A DNA stretch of 64,000 nucleotides from JAIBJN01 sp963784175 (lineage in GTDB: Bacteria > Actinomycetota > Thermoleophilia > Gaiellales > Gaiellaceae): positions 124,001 through 188,000 of the forward strand of contig CAWAQJ010000012.1 of the NCBI GenBank assembly GCA_963784175.1, in the 5' to 3' direction. Both the position numbers and the translations under genes were made by a program. The notes beneath the pieces are model-generated. The model did no database searches. It was not told where the DNA came from and saw only the letters and a list, made by a program, of their open reading frames with translations. This document shows positions 1-6,915 of the stretch, piece by piece. Position 1 is the first letter of the stretch; every line of letters starts with the position of its first letter.

Positions 1-739
1 CGCCGCTCGAGTTGCCCGCCGTCACGGTTCCGTTCGCCCGGAAGGCCGGCTTGAGGGCGGCGAGCTTCTCCGCCGACGTGTCAGGCCGCGGATGCTCGTC
101 ACGGACGACGTCGCCGACCGGCACGAGCTCGTCGTCGAAGCGCCCGGCCTCGGCGGCGGCCGCATGGCGCCGCTGGCTCTCGAGCGCGAACGCGTCCTGC
201 TCCTCACGCGAGACCTCGAAGCGCTCGGCCACGTTCTCACCGGTCTCGCCCATGGACTCGAGCGGGAACATCTCTTCCATGCGCGGGTTCGGAAAGCGCC
301 AGCCGAGCGTCGTGTCCCAGACGGTCTGATTGCCGCGCGGGTAGGCGCGCTCGGGCTTGGCCATGACGAGCGGCGCGCGGCTCATGGACTCCGCACCGCC
401 GGCGACGAAGAGATCCCCGTCGCCCGCACGCACCGCGTGACAGGCGGAGACGACCGCGGCGAGACCCGATGCGCACAGGCGGTTGACCGTGACGCCGGCG
501 ACCTCCTGCGGCAGCCCGGCGAGGAGCGCGGCCATGCGGGCGACGTTGCGGTTGTCCTCCCCCGCCTGGTTCGCAGCGCCGAAGTAGACGTCCTCGATCT
601 CGCCGGCCGGCACACCCGCGCGCTCGACCGCTTCGCGGATGACCAGGGCGGCCAGATCGTCCGGCCGCTCGCCGGCGAGAGCGCCTCCGTAGCGGCCGAC
701 GGGCGTCCTGACGGCGGAGAGGATGACGGCGTCGGCCAC
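1..739 (-). CDS. Thiolase (acetyl-CoA C-acyltransferase), C-terminus cut by window edge
   Basis: Thiolases condense or cleave 3-ketoacyl-CoA with CoA in the cytosol during acyl-CoA or aromatic-acid degradation. The 246 visible codons form the N-terminal domain. The nucleophile is Cys89 in NRLCASGL, MSRAP follows near residue 119, and GTVTAGNSSG lies at the cut; the C-terminal domain with the catalytic His and second Cys is outside the window. I chose GTG at 739 because it gives the standard family start MADAVILSAVRTPVG, and because TACACT (746-751) lies 6 nt upstream, as expected for a leaderless transcript. It cannot be assigned to FadA, AtoB or PcaF/PaaJ from this portion. The next gene upstream on the same strand is mqnD, with its own spacing of about 50 nt. 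Confidence 0.93.
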   Translation of the reverse strand, partial: MADAVILSAVRTPVGRYGGALAGERPDDLAALVIREAVERAGVPAGEIEDVYFGAANQAGEDNRNVARMAALLAGLPQEVAGVTVNRLCASGLAAVVSACHAVRAGDGDLFVAGGAESMSRAPLVMAKPERAYPRGNQTVWDTTLGWRFPNPRMEEMFPLESMGETGENVAERFEVSREEQDAFALESQRRHAAAAEAGRFDDELVPVGDVVRDEHPRPDTSAEKLAALKPAFRANGTVTAGNSSG

Positions 740-745
740 GCGCGA

Positions 746-751
746 AGTGTA
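746..751 (-). promoter_or_regulatory. -10 box of the thiolase gene (TACACT)
   Basis: On the minus strand TACACT is followed by 6 nt and then the GTG start at 739. The spacing puts transcription initiation at or next to the start codon. No clear -35 is visible. Confidence 0.5.
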
Positions 752-790
752 TTCGCGCGCCCTCGGGCTACCGCCGCCCGAAGCCGTCCG

Positions 791-1639
791 CTACTCGACG
801 AACTCGACCTTGACCGGACGCTCGAACGCGCCCGACTCCTCGCCGCGGCGAAGCAGCTCGGCGACGGCCTGGCGGCCTTCGTCGCCGTAGTCCTCGGTCA
901 GCTCGTTCACGTACATGCCGACGAACTTGTCGGCGAGCTCCGGCGTCAGCCCTCGCCCGAACTGGAGGGCATACTCGAGCGCCTCCTCGCGGTGCTCGAG
1001 GCCCGCCCGGATCGAGTCGCGGAGCACGTCGGAGAGCGTCCGGAGCGTCTCTGCGCCGAGGTCGCGCCGTGCAGTGTTGATGCCGAGCGGGAGCGGGAGC
1101 CCCGTCTCGAGAAGCCACCACTCGCCGAGATCGACGATGCGCTCGAGGCCGCTCTGCTTGTAGGTGAGCTGGCCCTCGTGGATGAGGAGACCCGCCTCCG
1201 CTTCGCCGCTCTCGACCTCCTCCATGATCTCGTCGAACGGCACCTCGCGATAGCGAAAGTCGCCGCCCAGGTAGAAGCGCAGGACGAGGAACGCGGTCGT
1301 CATCCTCCCGGGCACGGCGACCTCGATCTCCTTCAGCTCCTCGCGCGAGATCGGGCGCTTGGCGACGACGACCGGGCCGTAGCCCGAGCCCATGCTCGCC
1401 CCGTGCGGGAGGATCACGTACTTGTCCTGGACGAACGGGTACGTGTGGAGCGAGATGGCCGTGACCTCCAGCCGGCCCTCGAGCGCCCACTCGTTCAGGG
1501 TCTGAATGCCCTCGAGAACGTGCTCGAACTCGAAGCCGCGCCCGTCGACGCGGCCGGCCGCAAGGCCCCAGAACATGAACGCGTCGTCCGGGTCCGGGCT
1601 ATGTCCTAGACGAATGCGCAGAGGGCGCGAGGCTACCAA
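791..1639 (-). CDS. mqnD: 1,4-dihydroxy-6-naphthoate synthase MqnD
   Basis: MqnD converts cyclic dehypoxanthinylfutalosine to 1,4-dihydroxy-6-naphthoate in the futalosine route to menaquinone. The family hallmark SPDPDDAFMF is at residues 14-23, and the later FLVLRFYLGG and GLLIHEGQLTY blocks match the two-lobed periplasmic-binding-protein-like fold; 282 aa is the usual length. The start is uncertain. TTG at 1639 opens the frame, but TAGCCT (1630-1635) is followed after 8 nt by CTG at 1621, which would give a leaderless protein starting RIRLGHSPDPDD, where most family members begin. Menaquinone from this pathway would serve complex I encoded later in the window. Other mqn genes are not in the window. 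Confidence 0.92.
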   Translation of the reverse strand: MVASRPLRIRLGHSPDPDDAFMFWGLAAGRVDGRGFEFEHVLEGIQTLNEWALEGRLEVTAISLHTYPFVQDKYVILPHGASMGSGYGPVVVAKRPISREELKEIEVAVPGRMTTAFLVLRFYLGGDFRYREVPFDEIMEEVESGEAEAGLLIHEGQLTYKQSGLERIVDLGEWWLLETGLPLPLGINTARRDLGAETLRTLSDVLRDSIRAGLEHREEALEYALQFGRGLTPELADKFVGMYVNELTEDYGDEGRQAVAELLRRGEESGAFERPVKVEFVE

Positions 1640-1676
1640 GGGTCTGCGGGACCTGCCCTGGCAGCTGACCTCCGAC

Positions 1677-1698
1677 TAGAATTTGAGATGTGTCTAAA
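1677..1698 (+). promoter_or_regulatory. Leaderless -10 box and candidate MntR/DtxR operator over the regulator start codon
   Basis: TAGAAT (1677-1682) lies 7 nt before the GTG at 1690. An imperfect inverted repeat, TTTGAGA (1682-1688), TGTG, TCTAAA (1693-1698), covers the predicted transcription start and the start codon. Its TT-AGA/TCT-AA half-sites resemble DtxR-superfamily operators. Autoregulation by the encoded protein is an inference. Confidence 0.4.
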
Positions 1699-2349
1699 CC
1701 TGTCCTTTCGGCTGCGATCCAGGACTATCTGAAGGAGATCTACAAGCTCCAGTCCGACGGCACGAAGCCGACGACGACTGCGATCGCGCGCCGCATGGGA
1801 GTCGCTCCTTCGTCGGCGACGTCGATGCTGAAGAAGCTCGCGGCGCTCGGACTCGCCGATCACTCGCCGTACAAGGGCGTCGAGCTGACCGAGACGGGCA
1901 CGCAGATCGCGCTCGAGGTCGTGCGCCACCACCGGCTGCTCGAGCAGTACCTCGCGCAGACCCTGGGTGTGCCGATCGACGCCGTCCACGAAGAGGCGGA
2001 CCGGCTCGAGCACGTCCTCTCCGAGGAGCTCGAGGCCCGCATCGACGAGCAGCTCGGCTTCCCCACCCACGATCCGCACGGGGATCCCATCCCGGACGCG
2101 GGCCTGCGCGTGGAGACCAACCGGCTGCGCTCGCTCGACGCGCTCGAGCCGGGCGAGGAGGCGACGGTCAAGCGGGTGCCCGACGGCGACTCCGACCTGC
2201 TTCGCTACCTCGCGGGGCTCCGACTCGTTCCGGGCGGCCGCGTGACCATGCGCCGCGCGGAGCCGTTCGACGGCCCGGTGACGGTCGCCGTGGACGGGGC
2301 CGAGCACGCCATCTCGCGCGAGCTCGCGATGCAGATCGGCATCGCGTAG
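1690..2349 (+). CDS. DtxR/MntR-family metal-dependent transcriptional regulator
   Basis: A metal-sensing repressor of Fe or Mn homeostasis genes. Residues 1-65 are the winged helix (ARRMGVAPSSATSMLKKL contains the recognition helix), 66-140 the metal-binding/dimerisation helices, and about 147-219 a C-terminal SH3/FeoA-like domain (LRLVPGGRVTMRRAEPF). The ligand set visible by alignment is Asp12, His81, Asp104, Glu107 and His108. Asp stands where DtxR/IdeR have Met10 and Cys102, so an MntR-like manganese sensor is more likely than an iron sensor; this is inference. GTG at 1690 is chosen for the -10 box 7 nt upstream. It is divergent from mqnD, and no transporter target lies next to it. Confidence 0.9.
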   Translation: MSKPVLSAAIQDYLKEIYKLQSDGTKPTTTAIARRMGVAPSSATSMLKKLAALGLADHSPYKGVELTETGTQIALEVVRHHRLLEQYLAQTLGVPIDAVHEEADRLEHVLSEELEARIDEQLGFPTHDPHGDPIPDAGLRVETNRLRSLDALEPGEEATVKRVPDGDSDLLRYLAGLRLVPGGRVTMRRAEPFDGPVTVAVDGAEHAISRELAMQIGIA

Positions 2350-2469
2350 CACCCGCCGCCGAGCGCCTTTTCCACTCTCGTCACGATCTGCGCACCACCG
2401 GTGCGGTTCTCCTCGCTAGCGTCCAAAGCGGGTGGTGGCCCGGGGTGGCCCCTCGGTAAGCCGAAAGGC

Positions 2470-2796
2470 TTAGTGCTTGTGCCCGAAGAACCAGCGCTCG
2501 AGGGGCTTGAGCAGCTCGTCCTCGGCGAACGGCGCCACCGCCTCGTTCACACCCTCCCCGGCCGAGACCTTGAGGTCGTCCTCGAGGGCGTCGTTGGCGG
2601 CGGAGAGGGCGTCGCCCATCTCGTAGCCCTCGAAGACGTAGTCGTCGGGACGGGGCCGCGGCGTCTGGCGATTGTCGATGTCGATGGCACGCCCTACCGC
2701 CCACACCGCTCCCGGTCGGCGCTCGATCCAGATGAGGATCTCTTCACGCCCGCCGTCGTCGCCGACCCCGTGGAGGGTCCGCGAGGCAAATCGCAT
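2470..2796 (-). CDS. Hypothetical protein, 108 aa, acidic and soluble
   Basis: I do not recognise this family. The protein has an N-terminal part rich in hydrophobic and basic residues (EEILIWIERRPGAVWAVGRA), then an acidic stretch with DDYVFEGYEMGDALSAANDA, and ends WFFGHKH. There is no signal peptide or membrane segment. ATG at 2796 is preferred over longer readings because a GAGG Shine-Dalgarno core lies just upstream and the further N-terminal extension is serine/arginine-rich shadow sequence. It is convergent with the DtxR-type regulator and divergent from the 89-aa gene at 2837. Confidence 0.65.
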   Translation of the reverse strand: MRFASRTLHGVGDDGGREEILIWIERRPGAVWAVGRAIDIDNRQTPRPRPDDYVFEGYEMGDALSAANDALEDDLKVSAGEGVNEAVAPFAEDELLKPLERWFFGHKH

Positions 2797-2824
2797 GCCC
2801 TCAGGCTCCACTGCCCGCCAAGGA

Positions 2825-2830
2825 TACAAT
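2825..2830 (+). promoter_or_regulatory. -10 box TACAAT of the 89-aa gene
   Basis: TACAAT is followed by 6 nt and then GTG at 2837, consistent with a leaderless transcript carrying the 89-aa gene and the downstream acetyltransferase. Confidence 0.5.
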
Positions 2831-2836
2831 CGCGGC

Positions 2837-3106
2837 GTGGGCTTCTTCTCGAAGCTGTTCGGCAAGAGCGACGACTCGGGCTCTGAGACGTCCCGCGGGA
2901 TCTCGAAGGAGGAGGCCCTCGCCTCGTACGTCGTGCGCGAGCATCGCCAGGGCAGGTCGCTCGAGGAGATCCTCGAGGACCCGTACCTGAAGAACCGCGC
3001 GACCGACGAGCAGCGACTGAGGCTGCTCGAGCGGCCCGAGGTCATCCGGGCAGTCGGCGAGGACACGGCGGCCATGGCCGCCGAGAACGTCCGCGAGACT
3101 TCCTAG
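2837..3106 (+). CDS. Small acidic hypothetical protein, 89 aa
   Basis: Function unknown. It begins VGFFSKLFGKSDD, a short amphipathic membrane-surface-like segment, followed by SKEEALASYVVREHRQGRSL and a helical region with EEILEDPYLKNRA and RLLERPEVIRAVGED. There is no transmembrane helix. Helical repeats of this kind in small proteins often mediate protein binding, but I have no family match. The GTG start follows a TACAAT box by 6 nt, whereas the longer reading from 2672 is serine/arginine-rich and unconvincing. Five bases separate its stop from the acetyltransferase start, so the two are probably one operon. Confidence 0.7.
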   Translation: MGFFSKLFGKSDDSGSETSRGISKEEALASYVVREHRQGRSLEEILEDPYLKNRATDEQRLRLLERPEVIRAVGEDTAAMAAENVRETS

Positions 3107-3111
3107 GCACG

Positions 3112-3621
3112 ATGAACGACACGCTCCGCGGGGAGCGCGTGACGCTGCGCCCGATCACGCTCGAGGACGCTCCACGCCTGGCCGAGATCGCGGCCGAGCC
3201 GGAGATCGCGCGCTGGTGGCTCGGGCTCACCGAGGACGACCTGCGCGACAAAGCCGGCCCGGACGAGGAGGCGATGGTCTTCGTCATCGAGGAGAGCGGC
3301 GACGTGATCGGGCTCGTCGAGGCCGTGGAGGAGAACGAGCCGGACTACAGGCACGCCGGCATCGACATCTTCGTGACCGCCGCCCGTCGGGGACAGGGTC
3401 TCGGCGCCGACGCCATTCGCGCGCTGGCCCGACACCTCTTCGAGGACCGCGGCCACCACAGGATCACCATCGACCCGGCGGTCGCGAACGAGCGGGCAAT
3501 CCGCGCCTACGAGCGGGTCGGCTTCAAACGGGTGGGGATCATGCGGCGCTACGAGCGCGGGGTCGACGGCGAGTGGCACGACGGCCTCCTCCTCGACCTC
3601 CTGCCCGAGGAGATGACCTAG
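3112..3621 (+). CDS. GNAT-family N-acetyltransferase, aminoglycoside 6'-acetyltransferase-like
   Basis: Transfers an acetyl group from acetyl-CoA to an amine. The GNAT fold is clear: N-terminal GERVTLRPITLEDAPRL, the acetyl-CoA pyrophosphate loop RRGQGLGADAIRAL near residues 103-116, and NERAIRAYERVGFKRVGIMR followed by YERGVDGEWHDGLLLDLL. That C-terminal pattern is shared with AAC(6')-type enzymes and RimJ-like protein acetylases. The substrate cannot be read from sequence, and chromosomal relatives usually do not confer resistance. The stop codon lies inside a long inverted repeat (3618-3691) shared with the convergent cyclodeaminase-family gene. Confidence 0.85.
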   Translation: MNDTLRGERVTLRPITLEDAPRLAEIAAEPEIARWWLGLTEDDLRDKAGPDEEAMVFVIEESGDVIGLVEAVEENEPDYRHAGIDIFVTAARRGQGLGADAIRALARHLFEDRGHHRITIDPAVANERAIRAYERVGFKRVGIMRRYERGVDGEWHDGLLLDLLPEEMT

Positions 3622-3691
3622 GAGGGTTCGGCGAAATAGTGGCGGTGCCGCCGGGCCGCGCAACGAGCACCATTCCGCCAAACCCTCCTAG
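3618..3691 (-). terminator. 24-bp inverted repeat between convergent genes; RNA hairpin on the minus strand
   Basis: The arms are 3618-3641 and 3668-3691 and each contains the TAG stop of one flanking gene. Three positions are mismatched on the plus strand (C-A, A-C, A-C), but read on the minus strand all three become G-U pairs. The stable RNA hairpin is therefore the one at the 3' end of the minus-strand gene at 3688-4617. There is no clear U-tract, so it may act as a 3'-end stabiliser rather than a classic terminator. Confidence 0.6.
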
Positions 3692-4617
3692 AGCTCGACG
3701 CCCAGGCCGCGCTCTCGCGCGCGCTCGACCACCAGTGCCGCGACGGCCAGGTCCTCTGCGGCGATCCCCAGGCTCTTGAAGACGACGATGTCGTCGTCGT
3801 GCTGCCGCCCGGACGTCTCGCCCGCGACCACCTCGGAGAGCTCGTGCACCTCGAGCCAGTCGAGAACGCCCCGCTCGACGGGCTCGACGAGGTCGCCGGC
3901 CTCGAGCTTGGCCTGCTCGCGCGAGTCGCAGCAGACGAACGTCGCCCGCTCGAGCACCGCGTTGTCGAGCTCCCGCGACTGAATGCGGTTCGCGCCGACC
4001 GCGCAGACGAGCGCGCCCGGTTGCAGCCACTCGCCGCGCAGCACGGGGTCGCGCGAGCTCGTGATCGTCACCACGACGTCCTGCTCGGCCGCGTCCTTGT
4101 TGTACTCGCCCGGCTCGCAGTCGAGCCGCTTGCAGAAGTCGGCGAGCCGCTCGGGGTTGCGCGAGTAGGCGACGACCCGCTCGAGCCCGGGCAGAGCCTC
4201 CCGGATGCACGCGACCTGGCTCTCTGCCTGCCAGCCGGTCCCGATCACGCCCAGCGTGCGCGCCCCGTCCTTCGCCAGGTGTCGCGCGGCGACAGCGCTC
4301 GCGGCGCCCGTGCGCAGCTGGCCCATGCGGTCGGCTTCGATCACCGCCAGCAGCTCGGGCCGGTCGGCCGCGAAGAGCGGCACGACGAAGCGCGTGCCCT
4401 CGGCGAAGCCCCCGTAGGCCTTGAGGCCGGCGACCCCGAGCTCGAGGTCGGCGGCGGCCATCACGTTCAGCAGGCCTTCGGTCAGGCCGAGCCGCAGGCG
4501 CGGCCGGTTCTCGATCGCCCCGCGCGCAATGCGGGCGAAGCACCCCTCGACGGCCTCGACGGCGTCCGCCGGCGTGAGGAGCTGCTCGACGTCGGCTTCG
4601 CGGAGATAGAGCGGCAC
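3688..4617 (-). CDS. Ornithine cyclodeaminase / mu-crystallin family protein
   Basis: NAD(P)-dependent enzymes of this family include ornithine cyclodeaminase, alanine dehydrogenase and ketimine reductases. The dinucleotide-binding loop TLGVIGTGWQA is at residues 121-131; DRMGQLRTGAASAVAARHLA precedes it, and the C-terminal FKSLGIAAEDLAVA is a family signature. 309 aa is typical. The GTG start at 4617 has TACACT (4628-4633) 10 nt upstream. It is divergent from the Rieske ferredoxin gene. The substrate is not predictable from the motifs seen; a simple imino-acid reductase or dehydrogenase is equally possible. Confidence 0.88.
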   Translation of the reverse strand: MPLYLREADVEQLLTPADAVEAVEGCFARIARGAIENRPRLRLGLTEGLLNVMAAADLELGVAGLKAYGGFAEGTRFVVPLFAADRPELLAVIEADRMGQLRTGAASAVAARHLAKDGARTLGVIGTGWQAESQVACIREALPGLERVVAYSRNPERLADFCKRLDCEPGEYNKDAAEQDVVVTITSSRDPVLRGEWLQPGALVCAVGANRIQSRELDNAVLERATFVCCDSREQAKLEAGDLVEPVERGVLDWLEVHELSEVVAGETSGRQHDDDIVVFKSLGIAAEDLAVAALVVERARERGLGVEL

Positions 4618-4626
4618 GGGGCCGGA

Positions 4627-4633
4627 TAGTGTA
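4627..4633. promoter_or_regulatory. Overlapping divergent -10 boxes (TAGTGTA)
   Basis: TAGTGT (4627-4632) precedes the plus-strand GTG at 4640 by 7 nt. Shifted by one base on the other strand, TACACT (4633-4628) precedes the minus-strand GTG at 4617 by 10 nt. One 7-bp sequence can thus serve as the -10 element in both directions. Confidence 0.5.
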
Positions 4634-4639
4634 GGTCGC

Positions 4640-4951
4640 GTGGATCAAACGGCCGAGCGATGGCTCAGCGTCCCGGCCGACGTCCTCGCGGGCGACCGGG
4701 CCGTGGTCGACGCGGACGGCCGGCAGATCCTCATCCTGCGCGTCGCCGGCGAGATCCACGCTTTCGACAACGCCTGCCCGCACGAGGGCAACCCGCTCGT
4801 CGACGGCGCAGTCATCGGCGACCAGCTCGAGTGCGCCTACCACGGCTGGCGCTTCGACCTCCGGACGGGCGCATGCCTCTACGGCGACGACGCCGCGCGG
4901 CGCTACCCGGCCGAGGAGCGCGCGGACGAGATCCTGATCCGGATCGACTAG
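4640..4951 (+). CDS. Rieske [2Fe-2S] ferredoxin
   Basis: A small soluble electron carrier. Cluster ligands are Cys46 and His48 in NACPHEGNPL and Cys65 and His68 in CAYHGWRFDL, the standard CxH..CxxH pair. At 103 aa it is a stand-alone ferredoxin, as used by dioxygenases or nitrite-reductase-like systems, rather than a fused oxygenase. GTG at 4640 is supported by the -10 box 7 nt upstream. No oxygenase is adjacent, so the partner is unknown. Its last 140 bases are covered on the other strand by the reading frame of the BtuF-like gene. Confidence 0.9.
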   Translation: MDQTAERWLSVPADVLAGDRAVVDADGRQILILRVAGEIHAFDNACPHEGNPLVDGAVIGDQLECAYHGWRFDLRTGACLYGDDAARRYPAEERADEILIRID

Positions 4952-5861
4952 AGGGGCGGATGCGGCTCCAGGCAACGCCTGGATCCGGGTACTCGCTCGG
5001 GTGCAACAGGTGCGCGAGCACCTCGACGCCGTCGACCACACGCGGGCCCGGCCGCGAGAACGTCGCGTTCGCGTCGACCGCGAAGATCGCGCTCTCCTGC
5101 CGCGCCGGCGTCCCGAGCAGGTGCGCGGACAGCTCGAGCGGCACGACCTCGGCCAGCGTCCGGTCGAGGTCGAAGCCGCAGGGCGCGAGAATGACGATGT
5201 CCGGCTCGAGCCCGGCGACGTCCATCCAGCGCATCCGGTGGGAGGGCTCGCCGGACATCCCGGCGACGTCGGTGCCGCGGGCGGCAGCGACCATGTCCGG
5301 CACCCAGTGGCCGGCCGAGTAAGGCGGCTCGAGCCACTCGGTCACGAACACGCGCGGTGAGTTCTCGACCCCTGCGAGCGCCGAAGAGACGCGGTCGATC
5401 CGGCTGCGCATCCCGACGGCGAGCTCCTCGGCCTCGCCCTCGGCGTCCAGCTTGGCGCCCAGCGCCACGATCTCGTCGGCGATCCCGTCCAGCGTCGAAG
5501 GGGAGAAGTCGAGGACTTCGACGTCGAGCTTCCTGGCGCTGACCGCGCCGTTGACCTGGTCGGTGGAGACGGCGCACACATCGCAGAGCTCCTGCATGAC
5601 GATCACGTCGGCCTCGATCTCGGTCCAGGGCTCTTCCTCGATCGCGTACAACGGATGGCCGTCCCGGGCAGTCTCGGCGACTACGCGGTCGATCTCGCCG
5701 CTGGCCAGGTCGCCGGTCTGCACGAGCGACGCCGTCACGACCGGGCGCTCCGAGGCCTCGGCCGGCCAGTCGCACTCGTGGGTGACGCCGACCACCCGGT
5801 CGCCGAGCCCGAGCGCGAACAGCACCTCGGTCGCAGCCGGCACGAGCGAGCAAATCCGCAC
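4812..5861 (-). CDS. BtuF-like substrate-binding protein (cobalamin-type), cytosolic form
   Basis: A member of the TroA/BtuF helical-backbone binding-protein family. It begins VRICSLVPAATEVLFALGLG and has VVGVTHECDWPAEA and DIVILAPCGFDLDRT, typical of signal-peptide-lacking cobalamin-binding-protein homologues. Its start GTG at 5861 follows TAGGCT (5870-5875) by 8 nt, so it probably has its own promoter, yet the frame is open upstream into a DUF421 protein. The C-terminus is odd: after HLLHPSEYPDP it continues as arginine/serine-rich sequence over the antisense Rieske gene to 4812. The true stop may be nearer 4948 with a frame error. No ABC permease lies nearby. Confidence 0.8.
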   Translation of the reverse strand: MRICSLVPAATEVLFALGLGDRVVGVTHECDWPAEASERPVVTASLVQTGDLASGEIDRVVAETARDGHPLYAIEEEPWTEIEADVIVMQELCDVCAVSTDQVNGAVSARKLDVEVLDFSPSTLDGIADEIVALGAKLDAEGEAEELAVGMRSRIDRVSSALAGVENSPRVFVTEWLEPPYSAGHWVPDMVAAARGTDVAGMSGEPSHRMRWMDVAGLEPDIVILAPCGFDLDRTLAEVVPLELSAHLLGTPARQESAIFAVDANATFSRPGPRVVDGVEVLAHLLHPSEYPDPGVAWSRIRPSSRSGSGSRPRAPRPGSAARRRRRRGMRPSGGRSASRGRRTRAGRR

Positions 5862-6314
5862 TCGGATCCAGCCTAGCTGCGCGTGGATGAAGCTGATCTT
5901 GCCGTTAGACTCGAGCACGGCCCAGTGGACTGCCCGCAACGACGGAATCTGCTGCTGGCGGGCCTCAGCCGCGACCTCCTCGATGGTCATGCGCTCGCGG
6001 CGCAGGTTCCGGTCGACCGGCTTGCCGTCCTCGACCAGGATCAAGGGCTCGGCCTCGAACACGGGGCGAAGCGGCTTGAAGCGGTAGACGAGGTACGAGA
6101 CGGCCACGGTCAGGATCGTGAACGTGCCTCCTGCGAGGACGAGGCCGGTGAACGAGTAGTCGCTCTGGGTCACGCCCTGCTGGATGAGGTCGCCGAGCAC
6201 GATCAGGAGGATGAGGTCGAAGGGCTGCAGTGAGGAGAGCTCGCGGCGACCGATCACGCGCGTGACGAGAATGACGAAGAGGAACGCGAAGAAGGCTCTG
6301 ACGACGATGTCCAT
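5862..6314 (-). CDS. DUF421 (YetF-like) membrane protein, no stop before the BtuF-like gene
   Basis: DUF421 proteins have three N-terminal membrane helices and a small cytosolic beta domain; function is poorly known. Here the helices lie near residues 4-20, 30-50 and 56-78, with the family motif IGRRELSSLQPFDLILLIVLG fragmenting as IGRRELSSLQ and FDLILLIVLGD, followed by FEAEPLILVEDGKPV and VHWAVLESNGKISFI. The reading continues in frame through HAQLGWIRV into the next gene. Removing one base near 5877-5885 would end the protein at TAG 5873-5875, giving about 147 aa, the usual length. It is preceded by a one-helix membrane protein whose stop is 3 nt away, so the two form an operon. Confidence 0.8.
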
Positions 6315-6317
6315 GGG

Positions 6318-6863
6318 CTACGGGAAGACCGTGATCGTGCGGTGGACGGTGGCGATCAGGCTCTCGCCGTCGTAGAGCTCGACGTTGCCCGAGCGCCGCC
6401 CGACGTTCGTCGGGTTGACCTGGAACTGCATGAAGAGGACGAGCCGCTCGCCTGCGCCCAGCGGTCCGAAGTGGAGAGCCAGGTCGCCGTCGCGGCTCGC
6501 CTCCTCCGTCGGCGCCGGCTCGATGGTGTTGATGTGCATGTTCTCCATCCACCCCGGTGCGAAGACGAGGACGACGTCCTCGAGGCCCTCCTTCGCGGTG
6601 ACGGTGAAGCGCCCCTGGAAGAAGAGGCCGCCGCGCACGTGCTCCGGCGCCGATACCTCCAGAGTCGCGGCGTCTCCCGAGGCGACCGACGTCTCCGGGT
6701 GCTGGCCGAAGACACTGAACAGCGCCGCGATCGAGATCGCGCTCAGCAGGCCGAGAACGACCCAGCGCGCGCCGAGCTCGCTCCACCACGACGCGTCGCG
6801 GTGGCGTCCGAGGTCGAGATGCTCGGGAAGCTCGGCCACCGTTCGGAAGTTCTCCGGCCGCAA
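6318..6863 (-). CDS. Single-pass membrane protein of unknown function, upstream of DUF421
   Basis: About 181 aa. A cytosolic N-terminal segment (ENFRTVAELPEHLDLGRHRD) is followed by one membrane helix near residues 33-50 (ARWVVLGLLSAISIAALFSV) and an extracytoplasmic beta-rich domain with VRGGLFFQGRFTV and AGERLVLFMQFQVNPT, which looks like an immunoglobulin-like fold. I do not recognise a named family. TTG at 6863 opens the frame; GTG at 6839 is an alternative. Only 3 nt separate it from the DUF421 gene, so they are co-transcribed and may act together at the membrane. Confidence 0.75.
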   Translation of the reverse strand: MRPENFRTVAELPEHLDLGRHRDASWWSELGARWVVLGLLSAISIAALFSVFGQHPETSVASGDAATLEVSAPEHVRGGLFFQGRFTVTAKEGLEDVVLVFAPGWMENMHINTIEPAPTEEASRDGDLALHFGPLGAGERLVLFMQFQVNPTNVGRRSGNVELYDGESLIATVHRTITVFP

Positions 6864-6915
6864 CCGGCGTCCTGCGCGCCGGTAGCCTCTCGGGGACGAC
6901 TTCGAGGAGGTAAGC

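Noticed and set aside
2400..2475. Small hairpins (CGCACC/GGTGCG and AGCC-GAAA-GGCT) as a terminator after the DtxR-type gene
   Set aside because: Stems are short and no T-run follows; not enough to call a terminator.
3112..3621. Aminoglycoside resistance gene
   Set aside because: Only family-level GNAT similarity is visible; no mobile element or resistance context.
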